Origin: Bacteroidota bacterium
GTDB taxonomy: Bacteria; Bacteroidota; Bacteroidia; AKYH767-A; OLB10
Direction: 5' to 3'
DNA: 58,920 bases
NCBI GenBank assembly: GCA_019136655.1
Contig: JAGVTU010000020.1
Location: 1-58,920, forward strand
The translations under genes and the position numbers were made by a program. The notes below the pieces were generated by a model. The model searched no databases, had not been told where the DNA came from, and saw nothing but the letters and a program-made list of their open reading frames with translations. The number at the start of each line of letters is the position of its first letter. Position 1 is the stretch's first letter. This document shows positions 8,911 through 17,568 of this stretch, one piece after another.

Positions 8911-10004
8911 TTTTCTTTTTCGATAAATCCTCCTCCAAGCACATCATTGCCTTCGTAAAACACAGCACTTTGCCCAGGTGCAATGGCATGAACGGGTGCA
9001 TGAAATATTACTTCGGCAGTTTCATCTCCTGTTTGTTTAACTGTGCTAATAGTTCCGGGGTCTTTATATCTGATTTTGGTCAACGCTTCTGTTTCATCAT
9101 TCAGGTGATTGTATTTAACCAGATTGAGTCCTCTTACACTCATGGTTGTTCTTTGCAAGTCATCATATTCGCCCAGCACCACTGTGTTACTTTCCGGTTT
9201 TATTTTTACAACAAACATCGGTTTTCCAAATGCAACTTCCAAACCTTTGCGCTGACCAATGGTGTAGAAAGGATACCCTTTGTGTTTACCAATCACTTCG
9301 CCTTTGGTGTTTATGAAAGTACCTCCATCGAGTTTATCCTCAATACCATCCACACGTTTTTTAAGAAATGCGCGATAATCATTATCAGGGATAAAACAGA
9401 TTTCATAACTCTCACTTTTATTCGCCAGTTCTTTAAATCCCATCTCCATTGCCATGTTGCGAATTTCAGTTTTCTTGAATTTTCCCAATGGAAATTTTGT
9501 TCGCGCAAGACTTGACTGACTCAATCCCCACAGCACATAGCTCTGGTCTTTGGAAGTATCCAGTCCGCGTGAAACCACATAACGTCCATTCTCTTCGCGA
9601 ACAGATGCATAATGTCCGGTAGCGATAAACTCACAGTCGAGCATATCTGCACGTTTTATCAGGGCACTCCATTTGATATGGGTATTACACAGCACACATG
9701 GATTAGGAGTCCGTCCACCCAGATATTCATCCACAAAATTATCAATCACAAAATCGCCAAACTCTCCTCTGATATCGAGTATATAATGAGGAAAACCTTT
9801 CTGAACAGCAATGCTGCGTGCATCGTTTATTGAATCGAGACTGCAGCAACCGGTCTCTTTTCCGGATGTACCGGAAGAGGCATAATCCCAAGTTTTCATG
9901 GTAATGCCAATTACTTCATAACCTTCGTCATGAAGCATCATAGCTGCAACAGAACTATCAATCCCGCCACTCATCGCCATCAGAATTCTGCCTTTCTTAC
10001 TCAT
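8907..10004 (-). CDS. mnmA: tRNA-specific 2-thiouridylase
   Basis: Catalyses ATP-dependent 2-thiolation of the wobble uridine (U34) of tRNAs for Lys, Glu and Gln. The PP-loop MAMSGGIDSSVAAMM is at residues 9-23. The catalytic cysteines are C106 in PNPCVLCN and C203 in YEICFIPD; the C-terminal part has the usual beta-barrel ending in GQSAVFYEGNDVLGGGFI. The length of 365 is normal. The position occupied by Asp in E. coli (PNPDILCN) is Cys here, a common variant. It starts 10 bases after the YwqK-like gene and overlaps the following lipoprotein gene by 4 bases. The sulfur is probably supplied by a cysteine desulfurase such as the one at 4617-5753. Confidence 0.96.
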   Translation of the reverse strand: MSKKGRILMAMSGGIDSSVAAMMLHDEGYEVIGITMKTWDYASSGTSGKETGCCSLDSINDARSIAVQKGFPHYILDIRGEFGDFVIDNFVDEYLGGRTPNPCVLCNTHIKWSALIKRADMLDCEFIATGHYASVREENGRYVVSRGLDTSKDQSYVLWGLSQSSLARTKFPLGKFKKTEIRNMAMEMGFKELANKSESYEICFIPDNDYRAFLKKRVDGIEDKLDGGTFINTKGEVIGKHKGYPFYTIGQRKGLEVAFGKPMFVVKIKPESNTVVLGEYDDLQRTTMSVRGLNLVKYNHLNDETEALTKIRYKDPGTISTVKQTGDETAEVIFHAPVHAIAPGQSAVFYEGNDVLGGGFIEKEK

Positions 10005-10014
10005 TTCAAAAAAA

Positions 10015-10734
10015 TTACTTTTTAATTGTATCTGTTTTCACTTCGAAGCCATTCCTGTAAGTTGATTCTATCCACGGATTTCCTTTGTCATCGCACAGCA
10101 CCCACTTACCTACTCTTTCACCTTTGACATAATTGCCCGAATTGTATGGCTTTCCGTCCACAGTGTAAACAACAAACTTACCTGTTAGTTTATCGTCCTT
10201 ATAAGTTGCTGTCAACATAGGTTTACCATCACTGAAATATTTGATGTAAGGTCCTTCCAGTTTATCTTTCACAAAAACTTTCTCCTCTACCTTGCCGCCT
10301 TCCGGATAGTAAGTTGTCCACTTGCCATGACGTTTTCCGTCTTTAAAATTTTCTATGGCTGAAAGTTTTTCATCAGGTGTATAATAACGCCATGTGCTGT
10401 CTTTTTTTTCATTTTTATAAAAACCTTCTGACATTTTTTTCCCATCTTCGAAATAGGATATTGCTGATGCAAACACACCGGGTTTTTTCCAGTTCAATTG
10501 TGATTTAAGCTTTCCGCTTTCGTAATAGAAATTTGTTGTGCCTGTTTGCTTATCATCTTTGAAAACAGTTTCAGAAAACAACTGATCATTCCGATAATAT
10601 TTTTTCCAAACACCTTGCTTCTGTCCTTTGTTGTCTTTACGGTTGATGGTATCTCCTTTGAACACCATAAATGTTTGTGCTGAAGCATTCAGCATCAATG
10701 TTGTAAATACAAATAATAATACACTGCGTAACAT
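10015..10734 (-). CDS. YwqK-like MORN-repeat protein
   Basis: 239 residues with a signal peptide (cleaved after NASAQ) and about eight MORN-type repeats of roughly 23 residues, each with a core such as KHGKWTTYYPEGGKVEE or YYRNDQLFSETVFKDDKQTG. The family is often labelled 'toxin-antitoxin system YwqK family antitoxin', but no toxin gene is adjacent, and the signal peptide points to a periplasmic or outer-membrane location. The function is therefore open. It is first in the operon with mnmA (10-base gap). A TACCTTTG box at 10739-10746 lies only four bases before the start codon, so the message may have almost no leader. Confidence 0.8.
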   Translation of the reverse strand: MLRSVLLFVFTTLMLNASAQTFMVFKGDTINRKDNKGQKQGVWKKYYRNDQLFSETVFKDDKQTGTTNFYYESGKLKSQLNWKKPGVFASAISYFEDGKKMSEGFYKNEKKDSTWRYYTPDEKLSAIENFKDGKRHGKWTTYYPEGGKVEEKVFVKDKLEGPYIKYFSDGKPMLTATYKDDKLTGKFVVYTVDGKPYNSGNYVKGERVGKWVLCDDKGNPWIESTYRNGFEVKTDTIKK

Positions 10735-10834
10735 CCGGCAAAGGTAATGTATAGTTATCTGAACCTGTAACGGCTTTTCAAAAATTAAATTGAAAATTTA
10801 CGTAAAAGAAACGTGAAGAAAGTGCAGATTTCTG

Positions 10835-11092
10835 TTACCTGTCAATAGTTTCAACAGCCTTTATTTCAGGCACCATTCGGAGGATGGTTTCCTCAATTCC
10901 TGCTTTAAAAGTCATTGCACTCATGGAACATGAACTGCAGGCTCCTTCAAACTTCACTCTTGCTATGTTATCGGGCGTTACTTCTATCAAACTTACGTCA
11001 CCTCGGTCAGCTTTCAGATAGGGGCGTACAGAATCAAGAGCTGATTCTATTTTCTTTAACAGAGCATCTTTATCTTTCTGAATTGTTTCCAT
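10835..11092 (-). CDS. NifU-like C-terminal domain Fe-S scaffold protein
   Basis: Small (85 residues) single-domain protein of the NifU C-terminal family, which carries a labile 4Fe-4S cluster for delivery to apoproteins. The CxxC cluster site is in GACSSCSMSAMTFKAGIE, preceded by VRPYLKADRGDVSLIEV, the usual domain start. It begins 6 bases after the end of mrp on the same strand, so the two are cotranscribed, as is usual in Bacteroidota. Acts in the cytoplasm in Fe-S cluster transfer. Confidence 0.92.
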   Translation of the reverse strand: METIQKDKDALLKKIESALDSVRPYLKADRGDVSLIEVTPDNIARVKFEGACSSCSMSAMTFKAGIEETILRMVPEIKAVETIDR

Positions 11093-11098
11093 TATTCA

Positions 11099-12202
11099 TT
11101 AATATCCTTTTGCCGCCACTTTCTGAGCAGGTTCATAATTTGCATTTCTGATAGCCACCTGTTGAGCTACACTTTTGGCAAGGTTTTCAAAAGCGTCTGC
11201 CACGAGTGAGTTGTCAGTCACTGCAACGGGCAAGCCATTGTCGCCACCCTCTCTTACTGATTGCACCAGTGGAATCTGACCGAGTAATTTTATTTTCATT
11301 TCATCAGCTAACTTCTGTCCTCCATCTTTTCCGAATAAGTAATATTTATTCTCCGGTAATTCTGCAGGAGTGAACCACGACATGTTTTCGATTAATCCCA
11401 GAACAGGAATATTTACTGAAGGCAACATAAACATAGCAACCCCTTTGCGCGCATCCGACAAGGCTACTGGCTGAGGTGTGGTAACTATCAATGCTCCTGT
11501 AACTGGCACTGCTGAAATAAGTGTTAGGTGAATATCACTGGTTCCGGGAGGAAGATCAATAATCATATAATCAATTTCGCCCCACATCACATCGCTGAAC
11601 AACTGTTTAAGTGCTTTGGAAGCCATGGGGCCACGCCATACAATTGCCTGCGATGGGTCAGCAAGAAATCCGATAGAAATCAACTTCACACCATATCTTT
11701 CAATCGGAACCATATATTGTCTTCCGTTATGTTCCTCCACAAATGGTCGTTCATGTTCTACTCCGAACATAATGGGTACACTCGGACCAAAAATATCTGC
11801 ATCTACGAGAGCTACTTTGGCACCACTGTTTGCCAATGAAACTGCGAGGTTGGCCGCTACTGTAGATTTTCCTACACCACCTTTTCCGGAAGCTACGGCA
11901 ATAATATTTTTTACACCCTTCATCATTTGCTGGTCATCCGCTCTGTTGGTAGTTACCTTAGCAGTCATATTCACGGTAACTTCGGCTTCTTTGTCAACAA
12001 ACTGAATGATTGCATTGCGGCAGGCGCGTTCAATTTCGGCTTTCAGAGGGCATGCAGGTGTTGTTAATATAACCGTAAAGGCAACCTTCTTACCATCAAT
12101 TTCAATATCCTGAACCATATTCAGTGTTACCAGATCTTTTTTCAAATCAGGTTCCTGAACATAACTCAGTGCTTCTAAAACTTTTTCTTTCGTAATTGAC
12201 AT
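11099..12202 (-). CDS. mrp: Mrp/ApbC-type Fe-S cluster carrier ATPase
   Basis: P-loop NTPase of 367 residues involved in iron-sulfur cluster carriage. Residues 1-90 are a MIP18/DUF59 domain. The deviant Walker A GKGGVGKST is at 106-114, followed by VALVDADIFGPSVP and DYMIIDLPPGTSD. The CxxC that bridges the cluster in ApbC/Nbp35 is absent: at that place the protein reads ENMSWFTPAELPENKYY. This variant seems widespread in Bacteroidota, so loss of activity should not be assumed. Followed by the nifU-like gene after 6 bases. A TATATTTG box (12208-12215) precedes the ATG by only 5 bases. Confidence 0.94.
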   Translation of the reverse strand: MSITKEKVLEALSYVQEPDLKKDLVTLNMVQDIEIDGKKVAFTVILTTPACPLKAEIERACRNAIIQFVDKEAEVTVNMTAKVTTNRADDQQMMKGVKNIIAVASGKGGVGKSTVAANLAVSLANSGAKVALVDADIFGPSVPIMFGVEHERPFVEEHNGRQYMVPIERYGVKLISIGFLADPSQAIVWRGPMASKALKQLFSDVMWGEIDYMIIDLPPGTSDIHLTLISAVPVTGALIVTTPQPVALSDARKGVAMFMLPSVNIPVLGLIENMSWFTPAELPENKYYLFGKDGGQKLADEMKIKLLGQIPLVQSVREGGDNGLPVAVTDNSLVADAFENLAKSVAQQVAIRNANYEPAQKVAAKGY

Positions 12203-12207
12203 GGGTG

Positions 12208-12215
12208 CAAATATA
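12208..12215 (-). promoter_or_regulatory. -7 box TATATTTG upstream of mrp
   Basis: Perfect TAnnTTTG on the minus strand, ending 5 bases before the mrp ATG; a -33 element is not evident. If used, the transcript would be leaderless or nearly so. Confidence 0.35.
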
Positions 12216-12235
12216 AGTATAAGCTATTTGTCTGA

Positions 12236-12604
12236 CTATAATTTAAGTTCAACAGCAGGATTCCAAAAGTGTTTTTTAAAGTCCACAATTTTATCTGCAT
12301 CAACCTTAATGCCTTCCTTCTCCAGCATATATTGCATTACATTCTGACCACCGAAAAAATGCTTCCCTGTAAGCAAACCATTTCGGTTGACAACACGATG
12401 AGCAGGCACTTTAGGTCTGACTTTATGTGATCCATTTAAAGCCCATCCAACCATACGCGATGAGCTTGTACTGCCAAGATAGGCTGCAATGGCTCCATAG
12501 GATGTCACTCTGCCTTTTGGAATAAGACGAACAACCTGATACACTTTTTCAAAAAAAGAAATATCGTCATCATAAGCCTGCAAAGTTTTTCCCATATCTG
12601 TCAT
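12236..12604 (-). CDS. Alkyltransferase-like (ATL) DNA damage protein
   Basis: 122 residues of the MGMT/Ogt C-terminal fold: FFEKVYQVVRLIPKGRVTSYG is the first conserved helix and turn, and MVGWALNGS the second. The methyl-acceptor motif PCHR of true O6-alkylguanine methyltransferases reads PAHRVVNRNG here (residues 67-76). The acceptor cysteine is therefore replaced by alanine (A68), as in ATL proteins, which flip out alkylated guanine and hand the lesion to nucleotide excision repair. It cannot be a self-methylating repair enzyme. Start at the ATG at 12604; a second ATG three codons on is possible. Sits alone between the T9SS gene terminator and mrp. Confidence 0.9.
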   Translation of the reverse strand: MTDMGKTLQAYDDDISFFEKVYQVVRLIPKGRVTSYGAIAAYLGSTSSSRMVGWALNGSHKVRPKVPAHRVVNRNGLLTGKHFFGGQNVMQYMLEKEGIKVDADKIVDFKKHFWNPAVELKL

Positions 12605-12615
12605 GCTAAAATAAT

Positions 12616-12641
12616 AAAGGCCGCCCTTACAGGCAGCCTTT
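12616..12641 (-). terminator. Rho-independent terminator after the T9SS adhesin gene
   Basis: Minus-strand stem aaaggctgcc/ggcggccttt (10 pairs, one G-T) with a six-base loop, followed by a T-rich run. It sits between the stop of the 12663-14459 gene and the ATL start, so the ATL gene probably has its own promoter or depends on readthrough. Confidence 0.8.
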
Positions 12642-12662
12642 ATCTTAAAGTTTATCTGTAAA

Positions 12663-14459
12663 TTATTGCTTTACAAATTTATTGATTACAACACCATCAG
12701 CATTGTTAATCTTAACAGTGTAAACACCTTTTGCAAGTGACTGAACATCTAACTGAACTTTGAAAGGTTCGTTGTAAGAATATTTCATTACTTCCTGACC
12801 AAGGTTGTTATAAATTACCAGTGTTGACTGACCTTTAAGTTTGGCAGTAACATACAAGAAGTCTGATGCCGGATTTGGATAAACTGAAACTTTGTTCTCG
12901 ATAGTATTATCATTGATACCTGTGCTTACAGCCAATGAAGCATCATCCAAACGTAATGAAACTGTTGGAGCTGCACCAAAGCCATTAAATCCTACATAAT
13001 ATACACCGCTTGAAGGTACAGTAAATGTATGAGAAGCCAAATGATAACTTGAGTCAGCGAAGAGTGGATCAACAGCAATATTATTGGTCATTGCAGCGCC
13101 TGTTGCAGCATTACCAAAACGAGATTCGAGCTCGTAAGAAGTTTGAGTATTGTCATAACTCTTATACCAGTATTCCAATACATAGTTTGTACCTGCAGTT
13201 AAATCAAGACAAGGAGTGATGAGCCAGTTTTCAGCATTACTAACAGCACTTCCTGCAAAACCAATACGTGCACACATGGTACCATTGTGGGGTAAAGCAC
13301 TGGAGAAATCCCAATTTGCACCATCACCATCAGTATCTTCAGTAGTCCAACCCAAAGGAGGAGTTGCACCTACAACTGTTGACTCAAAGCCTTCAGTATA
13401 AGCAGTAGTAGTAATTACTGCAGGAGCAATGTTGGTTGCTGAAGTAGAAAGTGTGTCGTTTAATGGGTTTCCATCAGAAGCTAAAGTAATGAAAGCTTTT
13501 ACAGTGTGAACACCAGGTGCAGATAAATCAGCAGTTCCTGTAAAGGTATAAGTAGCGGTTGCGTTCGAAGCAATTGAACCTGAAAATGTTTCATTTACAG
13601 GAGTACCATTATCTACCATAAATCCAACTGAAAATCCTGAGATAGCGCTACCTCCGTTGTTCTTCAGTGTAACAGTTACAGGCGTAGTAGCACTTAATCC
13701 GCAACCTGAAGGAATGTTGTCCATTGCATAAAGTTGTCCATCTACTGTCTGAGGTGTGTAAATATCCAACTGATCAATTCCAATAAAATTACTGTTATTT
13801 CCGGTAGGTCCACCTTCTATCACAGCATAACGAATTGCGAAACGGGCAGTGGCACCGGCAGAAGCTACTGTATATATTTTTTGCTCCCAAGCCTGATCAT
13901 AAGCCTGAAAACGTCCTAATTCAACCCAAGTTAATCCTTCAGGAGTTGAATCTCCGGCTGCAGAATACATTACGCGAACAGAATCAGGCCATGTAGATCC
14001 GGTTTGAGTTCTGCAATAAAATGAAATAACATCACCTGCACTTATGTTCATTGCAGGAGTTACCAGCCAACTGTCAATATCATTCATGCCGGTTACAACA
14101 TTATAATTTGCCGCTACATAAGAATCCGCAGCACCATTAAATGCGGCAAATACAGTAGGATTTCCCTGAAACCAGGTAGCAGTAGTACCCTGAGGGCCTG
14201 TACCTCTGTAATAAGGAAGGTAACCTCTTGCCTTAAGTGAAGTAGTATCATTAGGCTGGCTGAAATCATCAGAGTATGCCACGTTGATAGCACTAACACC
14301 GCCACGTGCAATAATTTGGTTCTGATGAGAAACTGTTCTTTGATTAGTTTGAATTCGTGCTCCATTGGCAGATTCCTGTGGAACTACCAGGCGGTCCTGA
14401 GCAACTGCACTAATCGTCATTAATGCTGCAATAGCAGAAACGAAAGTAAATTTTGTCAT
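12663..14459 (-). CDS. T9SS-secreted choice-of-anchor J protein
   Basis: Exported protein of 598 residues. Signal peptide MTKFTFVSAIAALMTISAVAQ. Two anchor-J (MAM-like jelly-roll) domains: about residues 60-235 (SWLVTPAMNISAGDVISFYC) and about 355-510 (NWLITPCLDLTAGTNYVLEYW). Between them, about 240-345, is a CARDB-like Ig domain. The last 80 residues are a T9SS type A sorting domain (VSVYPNPASDFLYV, then KGVYTVKINNADGVVINKFV). Probably an adhesin or binding module on the surface; no catalytic motif. Monocistronic: divergent from pfkA and closed by its own terminator. Confidence 0.88.
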   Translation of the reverse strand: MTKFTFVSAIAALMTISAVAQDRLVVPQESANGARIQTNQRTVSHQNQIIARGGVSAINVAYSDDFSQPNDTTSLKARGYLPYYRGTGPQGTTATWFQGNPTVFAAFNGAADSYVAANYNVVTGMNDIDSWLVTPAMNISAGDVISFYCRTQTGSTWPDSVRVMYSAAGDSTPEGLTWVELGRFQAYDQAWEQKIYTVASAGATARFAIRYAVIEGGPTGNNSNFIGIDQLDIYTPQTVDGQLYAMDNIPSGCGLSATTPVTVTLKNNGGSAISGFSVGFMVDNGTPVNETFSGSIASNATATYTFTGTADLSAPGVHTVKAFITLASDGNPLNDTLSTSATNIAPAVITTTAYTEGFESTVVGATPPLGWTTEDTDGDGANWDFSSALPHNGTMCARIGFAGSAVSNAENWLITPCLDLTAGTNYVLEYWYKSYDNTQTSYELESRFGNAATGAAMTNNIAVDPLFADSSYHLASHTFTVPSSGVYYVGFNGFGAAPTVSLRLDDASLAVSTGINDNTIENKVSVYPNPASDFLYVTAKLKGQSTLVIYNNLGQEVMKYSYNEPFKVQLDVQSLAKGVYTVKINNADGVVINKFVKQ

Positions 14460-14529
14460 GTTTTAAAATTTAGTTTGATTATTAATATGATTTAAAGTGT
14501 GTAAAAATAAAAAACCAATATTAAAATTT

Positions 14530-14537
14530 TAGCTTTG
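14530..14537 (+). promoter_or_regulatory. -7 box TAGCTTTG upstream of pfkA
   Basis: Perfect TAnnTTTG 23 bases before the pfkA ATG, in the 101-base divergent intergenic region; no clear -33 TTG at the expected distance. Confidence 0.45.
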
Positions 14538-14560
14538 TTGATTAATTTTAAGAAAAAATT

Positions 14561-15535
14561 ATGAACATTAAAAAGATTGCTGTTTTCACTTCAGGAGGTG
14601 ACTCACCCGGTATGAATACCTGCTTGCGATCCATAGTAAGATGTGCCTTGTCATATGGCTGTGAGGCAGTGGGTATAATGCGTGGTTATGAAGGAATGAT
14701 TCATGGTGAATTTGTTCCGCTCACTGCACGTTCGGTGAGTAATATTATGCAACGTGGAGGCACCATATTAAAAACTGCCAGAAGTAAATCATTTTTCACA
14801 CAGGAAGGTATGGAGCAGGCATTTGGTAATCTAAAAAAGAATGGCATAGATGGCATTATTGGTATAGGTGGTGACGGAACATTTAAAGGTGCTGTTGAAT
14901 TTAACAAACTGAATAAAATTCCATTCATAGGCATTCCGGGAACAATAGATAATGATTTGTCAGGCACAGATTATACAATAGGATTTGATACGGCATTAAA
15001 TACTATCATAGATGCTGTGGACAAATTAAAAGATACAGCCGCCTCGCACGACAGAATATTCTTTGTAGAGGTTATGGGACGCGATTCAGGATGCCTTGCA
15101 TTGTATGCCGGTATTGCCTGCGGGGCAGAAGAAATTTTACTTCCTGAAGAAAAAACGGATATTGATAAATTAGTAAATAAACTTAAGGACAGCCTGCATA
15201 GAAGAAAAACTTCAAGCATTGTAATGGTAGCCGAAGGTGATGATGGCGGAGGTGCGTATAAAATTGCGCAGGAAGTCAAAAAGAAATTCGATTATGATAT
15301 ACGCGTAACTGTTCTGGGACATATACAGCGAGGAGGTAATCCTTCAGCTAAAGACCGTATCATGGCAACGCGTTTTGGTGCAGTGGCAGTAGAGGCATTG
15401 CTCAATGGCGAAACCAATAAAATGACAGGCTGGAATGGCCATGAAGTAACGCTTGTTGACCTCCGAAAAGCAGTGAAGCAGGAAAATCCGTTGGACAAAA
15501 ACTTATTGAGATATAAAGAATTTTTATCATTGTAA
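14561..15535 (+). CDS. pfkA: ATP-dependent 6-phosphofructokinase
   Basis: Phosphorylates fructose-6-phosphate to fructose-1,6-bisphosphate, the committed step of glycolysis. The family signature is complete: TSGGDSPGMNT (residues 10-20), GIGGDGTFKG (101-110; the second Gly of GGDGT favours ATP over pyrophosphate), PGTIDND at 126-132 with catalytic D130, and MGRDSGCLALYAG. The length of 324 is that of bacterial short PFKs. The BadF/NAGK-like kinase gene starts 16 bases downstream, so the two sugar kinases are probably cotranscribed. Confidence 0.96.
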   Translation: MNIKKIAVFTSGGDSPGMNTCLRSIVRCALSYGCEAVGIMRGYEGMIHGEFVPLTARSVSNIMQRGGTILKTARSKSFFTQEGMEQAFGNLKKNGIDGIIGIGGDGTFKGAVEFNKLNKIPFIGIPGTIDNDLSGTDYTIGFDTALNTIIDAVDKLKDTAASHDRIFFVEVMGRDSGCLALYAGIACGAEEILLPEEKTDIDKLVNKLKDSLHRRKTSSIVMVAEGDDGGGAYKIAQEVKKKFDYDIRVTVLGHIQRGGNPSAKDRIMATRFGAVAVEALLNGETNKMTGWNGHEVTLVDLRKAVKQENPLDKNLLRYKEFLSL

Positions 15536-15551
15536 ACCAATTTTTAAATCT

Positions 15552-16397
15552 ATGTTATTAGTTGCCGACAGTGGCTCCACAAAAACCAACTGGTTGTTAT
15601 CAGACAAGAAAAATAAACCTGTAGAAATTGAAACCATTGGGTTCAACCCTTTCTTCCATTCAACTGAATTTGTTTTGAATGAACTTAAGAAAAATCAACT
15701 GCTTCAAAAAAATGCTCCTGAAGTTACCGAAGTAAAATATTTTGGATCAGGTTGCTCGAGTAATGACAGAAAAAAAATTATAGCAGATGCTCTGCAAAAA
15801 ATTTTTACCAACGCTGACATTTTTGTTGACCATGATATGCTTGGTGCATGCATAGCTGCCTGCTATGACAAGCCGGGACTGGTAGCCATCTTAGGAACCG
15901 GATCGAACATTGCTTTCTGGGACGGACAAGAAATTTATCCAACCAACCATGGCCTCGGATACATATTAGGCGATGAAGGTAGCGGAAGTTATTTCGGAAG
16001 AAAACTTATCACACATTTTCTTTATGGTATTATGCCTGATGATTTAAAGTCAAAATTTTTTTCAGAATATCAGATGACGAAGGAAATGGCCATTGAAAAC
16101 GTTTATCATAAACCGGGGGCTAATGTTTACCTTGCATCTTTTGCAAAATTTCTGTCAGTTGAATCACAACACCCTTACCTCAGAAATCTGATTTATAAAG
16201 GCTTTTTGGAATTTGCCGAAACAAGTATTCTGGCCTATCCACAGCACCGGCAACATCCTGTACATTTTATAGGAAGTATTGCACATCATTTCAGAGATGT
16301 TTTAGACAAAGTTGCTGCTGAAAAAAGTTTTACAGTGGGAAAGGTTATTGTGAGACCAGTTGACGAATTGTTGCATTATTATTCAACATTCAAATAA
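15552..16397 (+). CDS. BadF/BadG/BcrA/BcrD-type ATPase, likely N-acetylglucosamine kinase-like
   Basis: 281 residues of the ASKHA (actin/hexokinase) fold. The N-terminal phosphate-1 loop is LLVADSGSTKTNWLL; the phosphate-2 and adenosine segments are AILGTGSNIAFWDGQ and GYILGDEGSGSYFGRKL. This arrangement matches the eukaryote-like N-acetylglucosamine kinase/BadF group common in Bacteroidota, where the substrate is usually an amino sugar; this is a family inference and not proven here. Cotranscribed with pfkA (16-base gap), which fits feeding salvaged amino sugar into glycolysis. Confidence 0.85.
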   Translation: MLLVADSGSTKTNWLLSDKKNKPVEIETIGFNPFFHSTEFVLNELKKNQLLQKNAPEVTEVKYFGSGCSSNDRKKIIADALQKIFTNADIFVDHDMLGACIAACYDKPGLVAILGTGSNIAFWDGQEIYPTNHGLGYILGDEGSGSYFGRKLITHFLYGIMPDDLKSKFFSEYQMTKEMAIENVYHKPGANVYLASFAKFLSVESQHPYLRNLIYKGFLEFAETSILAYPQHRQHPVHFIGSIAHHFRDVLDKVAAEKSFTVGKVIVRPVDELLHYYSTFK

Positions 16398-16540
16398 TAG
16401 GTAGGGAAGGTTTCTTCATAATAAAAAAATACTTTTTCAGTTTAAACCTTACCTGTTGAATAAAATCCAATAATAATTCGGATGTACGTCCGTTTCTTAT
16501 CTAAATTTCGAAACAATTCAAAATTCAATTCAGCTCAAAT

Positions 16541-17479
16541 ATGAAAAAGCAAATCATCGGAATTCTAAGTGCAGCATTGCTCACAGGATTCATTTCATCA
16601 TGTAAAAAAGACGACCAGCAAAAGCTGGATGAACAGACCCGTCAGTTCAATGACGACTCTAACAATTATAAAGCCGAATCTGATCAGGCAGATGATGACG
16701 TGAATAATGCAGTAAATGATATTCCAGCATTTGGAAGAGGTGCCGGAGTATTGTCAAGTCCATTATGCGGAGTAACCATTGACTCATCTCAACTTTCACA
16801 AAAGATTCTGTTCTTTAATTTCGATGGTGTGACACCATGTTTCAGTCCGTCACGTACTCGTTCAGGACAAATAAAAGTACAACTTACATCAGGTGCAAGC
16901 TGGCACGACCCGGGAGCCGTGCTTACTCTTACGTATAACAGTTTTAAAGTAACACGCCTCAGTGATAATAAATCCATCACTTTTAATGGTGTAAAAACCC
17001 TTGAAAATGTAAATGGCCACAACTGGCTTACATTCTTGATGGGCACAAGTACATTCAAATACAGAAGCCGAGCTTACAATGTTCAGGTTAGTTACGACAA
17101 TGGCGCATCGGCTGTATGGAATCAGGCTTACATGACAGAGTGGCTCTACACCCCAACAAGTGCTCATGGTGCATATATTACATTTACCTGTAACGGGGAT
17201 ACAACCATGAACGGTTATTCAAATGTAAGCATGTGGGGCGTGAATCGCTTTTCACAGGCTTTTACCACAAACTATAATACACAAATTTTATCAAACACTT
17301 ATTGTGGTTTGTGGCGACCAAATTCAGGTGAGTTGGTACATCATGTAAATGCAAACACCTACAGTCTCACACTTGGAGTAGATCAGAATGGTAATCCAAC
17401 TACTCTCGACTGTGCCTATGGTTATAAAGTAACTTGGACTGTTAATGGCACAACCAACAGTGTAGTTCTCAGTTATTGA
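16541..17479 (+). CDS. Putative lipoprotein, paralogue of 25314-26270
   Basis: 312 residues with a lipoprotein signal (MKKQIIGILSAALLTGFISSC, lipid cysteine at 21) followed by KKDDQQ. A short acidic segment to about residue 65 is followed by an all-beta region. It shares a string of motifs with the gene at 25314: TRSGQIKVQL, SFKVTRLSDNKSITFNGVK, GYSNVSMWGVNRF and LTLGVDQNGNPTTLDCAYGYK. I do not recognise the family; the repeated beta pattern and the C-terminal YGYKVTW suggest a secreted binding module. Single gene with its own terminator at 17506-17535. Confidence 0.8.
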   Translation: MKKQIIGILSAALLTGFISSCKKDDQQKLDEQTRQFNDDSNNYKAESDQADDDVNNAVNDIPAFGRGAGVLSSPLCGVTIDSSQLSQKILFFNFDGVTPCFSPSRTRSGQIKVQLTSGASWHDPGAVLTLTYNSFKVTRLSDNKSITFNGVKTLENVNGHNWLTFLMGTSTFKYRSRAYNVQVSYDNGASAVWNQAYMTEWLYTPTSAHGAYITFTCNGDTTMNGYSNVSMWGVNRFSQAFTTNYNTQILSNTYCGLWRPNSGELVHHVNANTYSLTLGVDQNGNPTTLDCAYGYKVTWTVNGTTNSVVLSY

Positions 17480-17505
17480 ATTTAAAGTTCGTTGATAAAA
17501 AACAG

Positions 17506-17535
17506 AAAACAGAGTTTGTTATCAGACTCTGTTTT
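17506..17535 (+). terminator. Rho-independent terminator after the lipoprotein gene
   Basis: Stem aaaacagagt/actctgtttt (10 pairs) with a 10-base loop and T-rich 3' side, 26 bases after the stop codon at 17479. Confidence 0.8.
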
Positions 17536-17568
17536 TTATTTTTGAAGCCGCTCATCATACAATAGATT

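Noticed and set aside
10015..10734. Toxin-antitoxin system suggested by the YwqK family name
   Set aside because: No toxin gene next to it; it has a signal peptide and sits with mnmA.
16398..16540. Short inverted sequence cggatgtacgtccg and an imperfect aggta..ttacct repeat in front of the lipoprotein gene
   Set aside because: Stems too short or imperfect and no T run; not called as terminator or operator.
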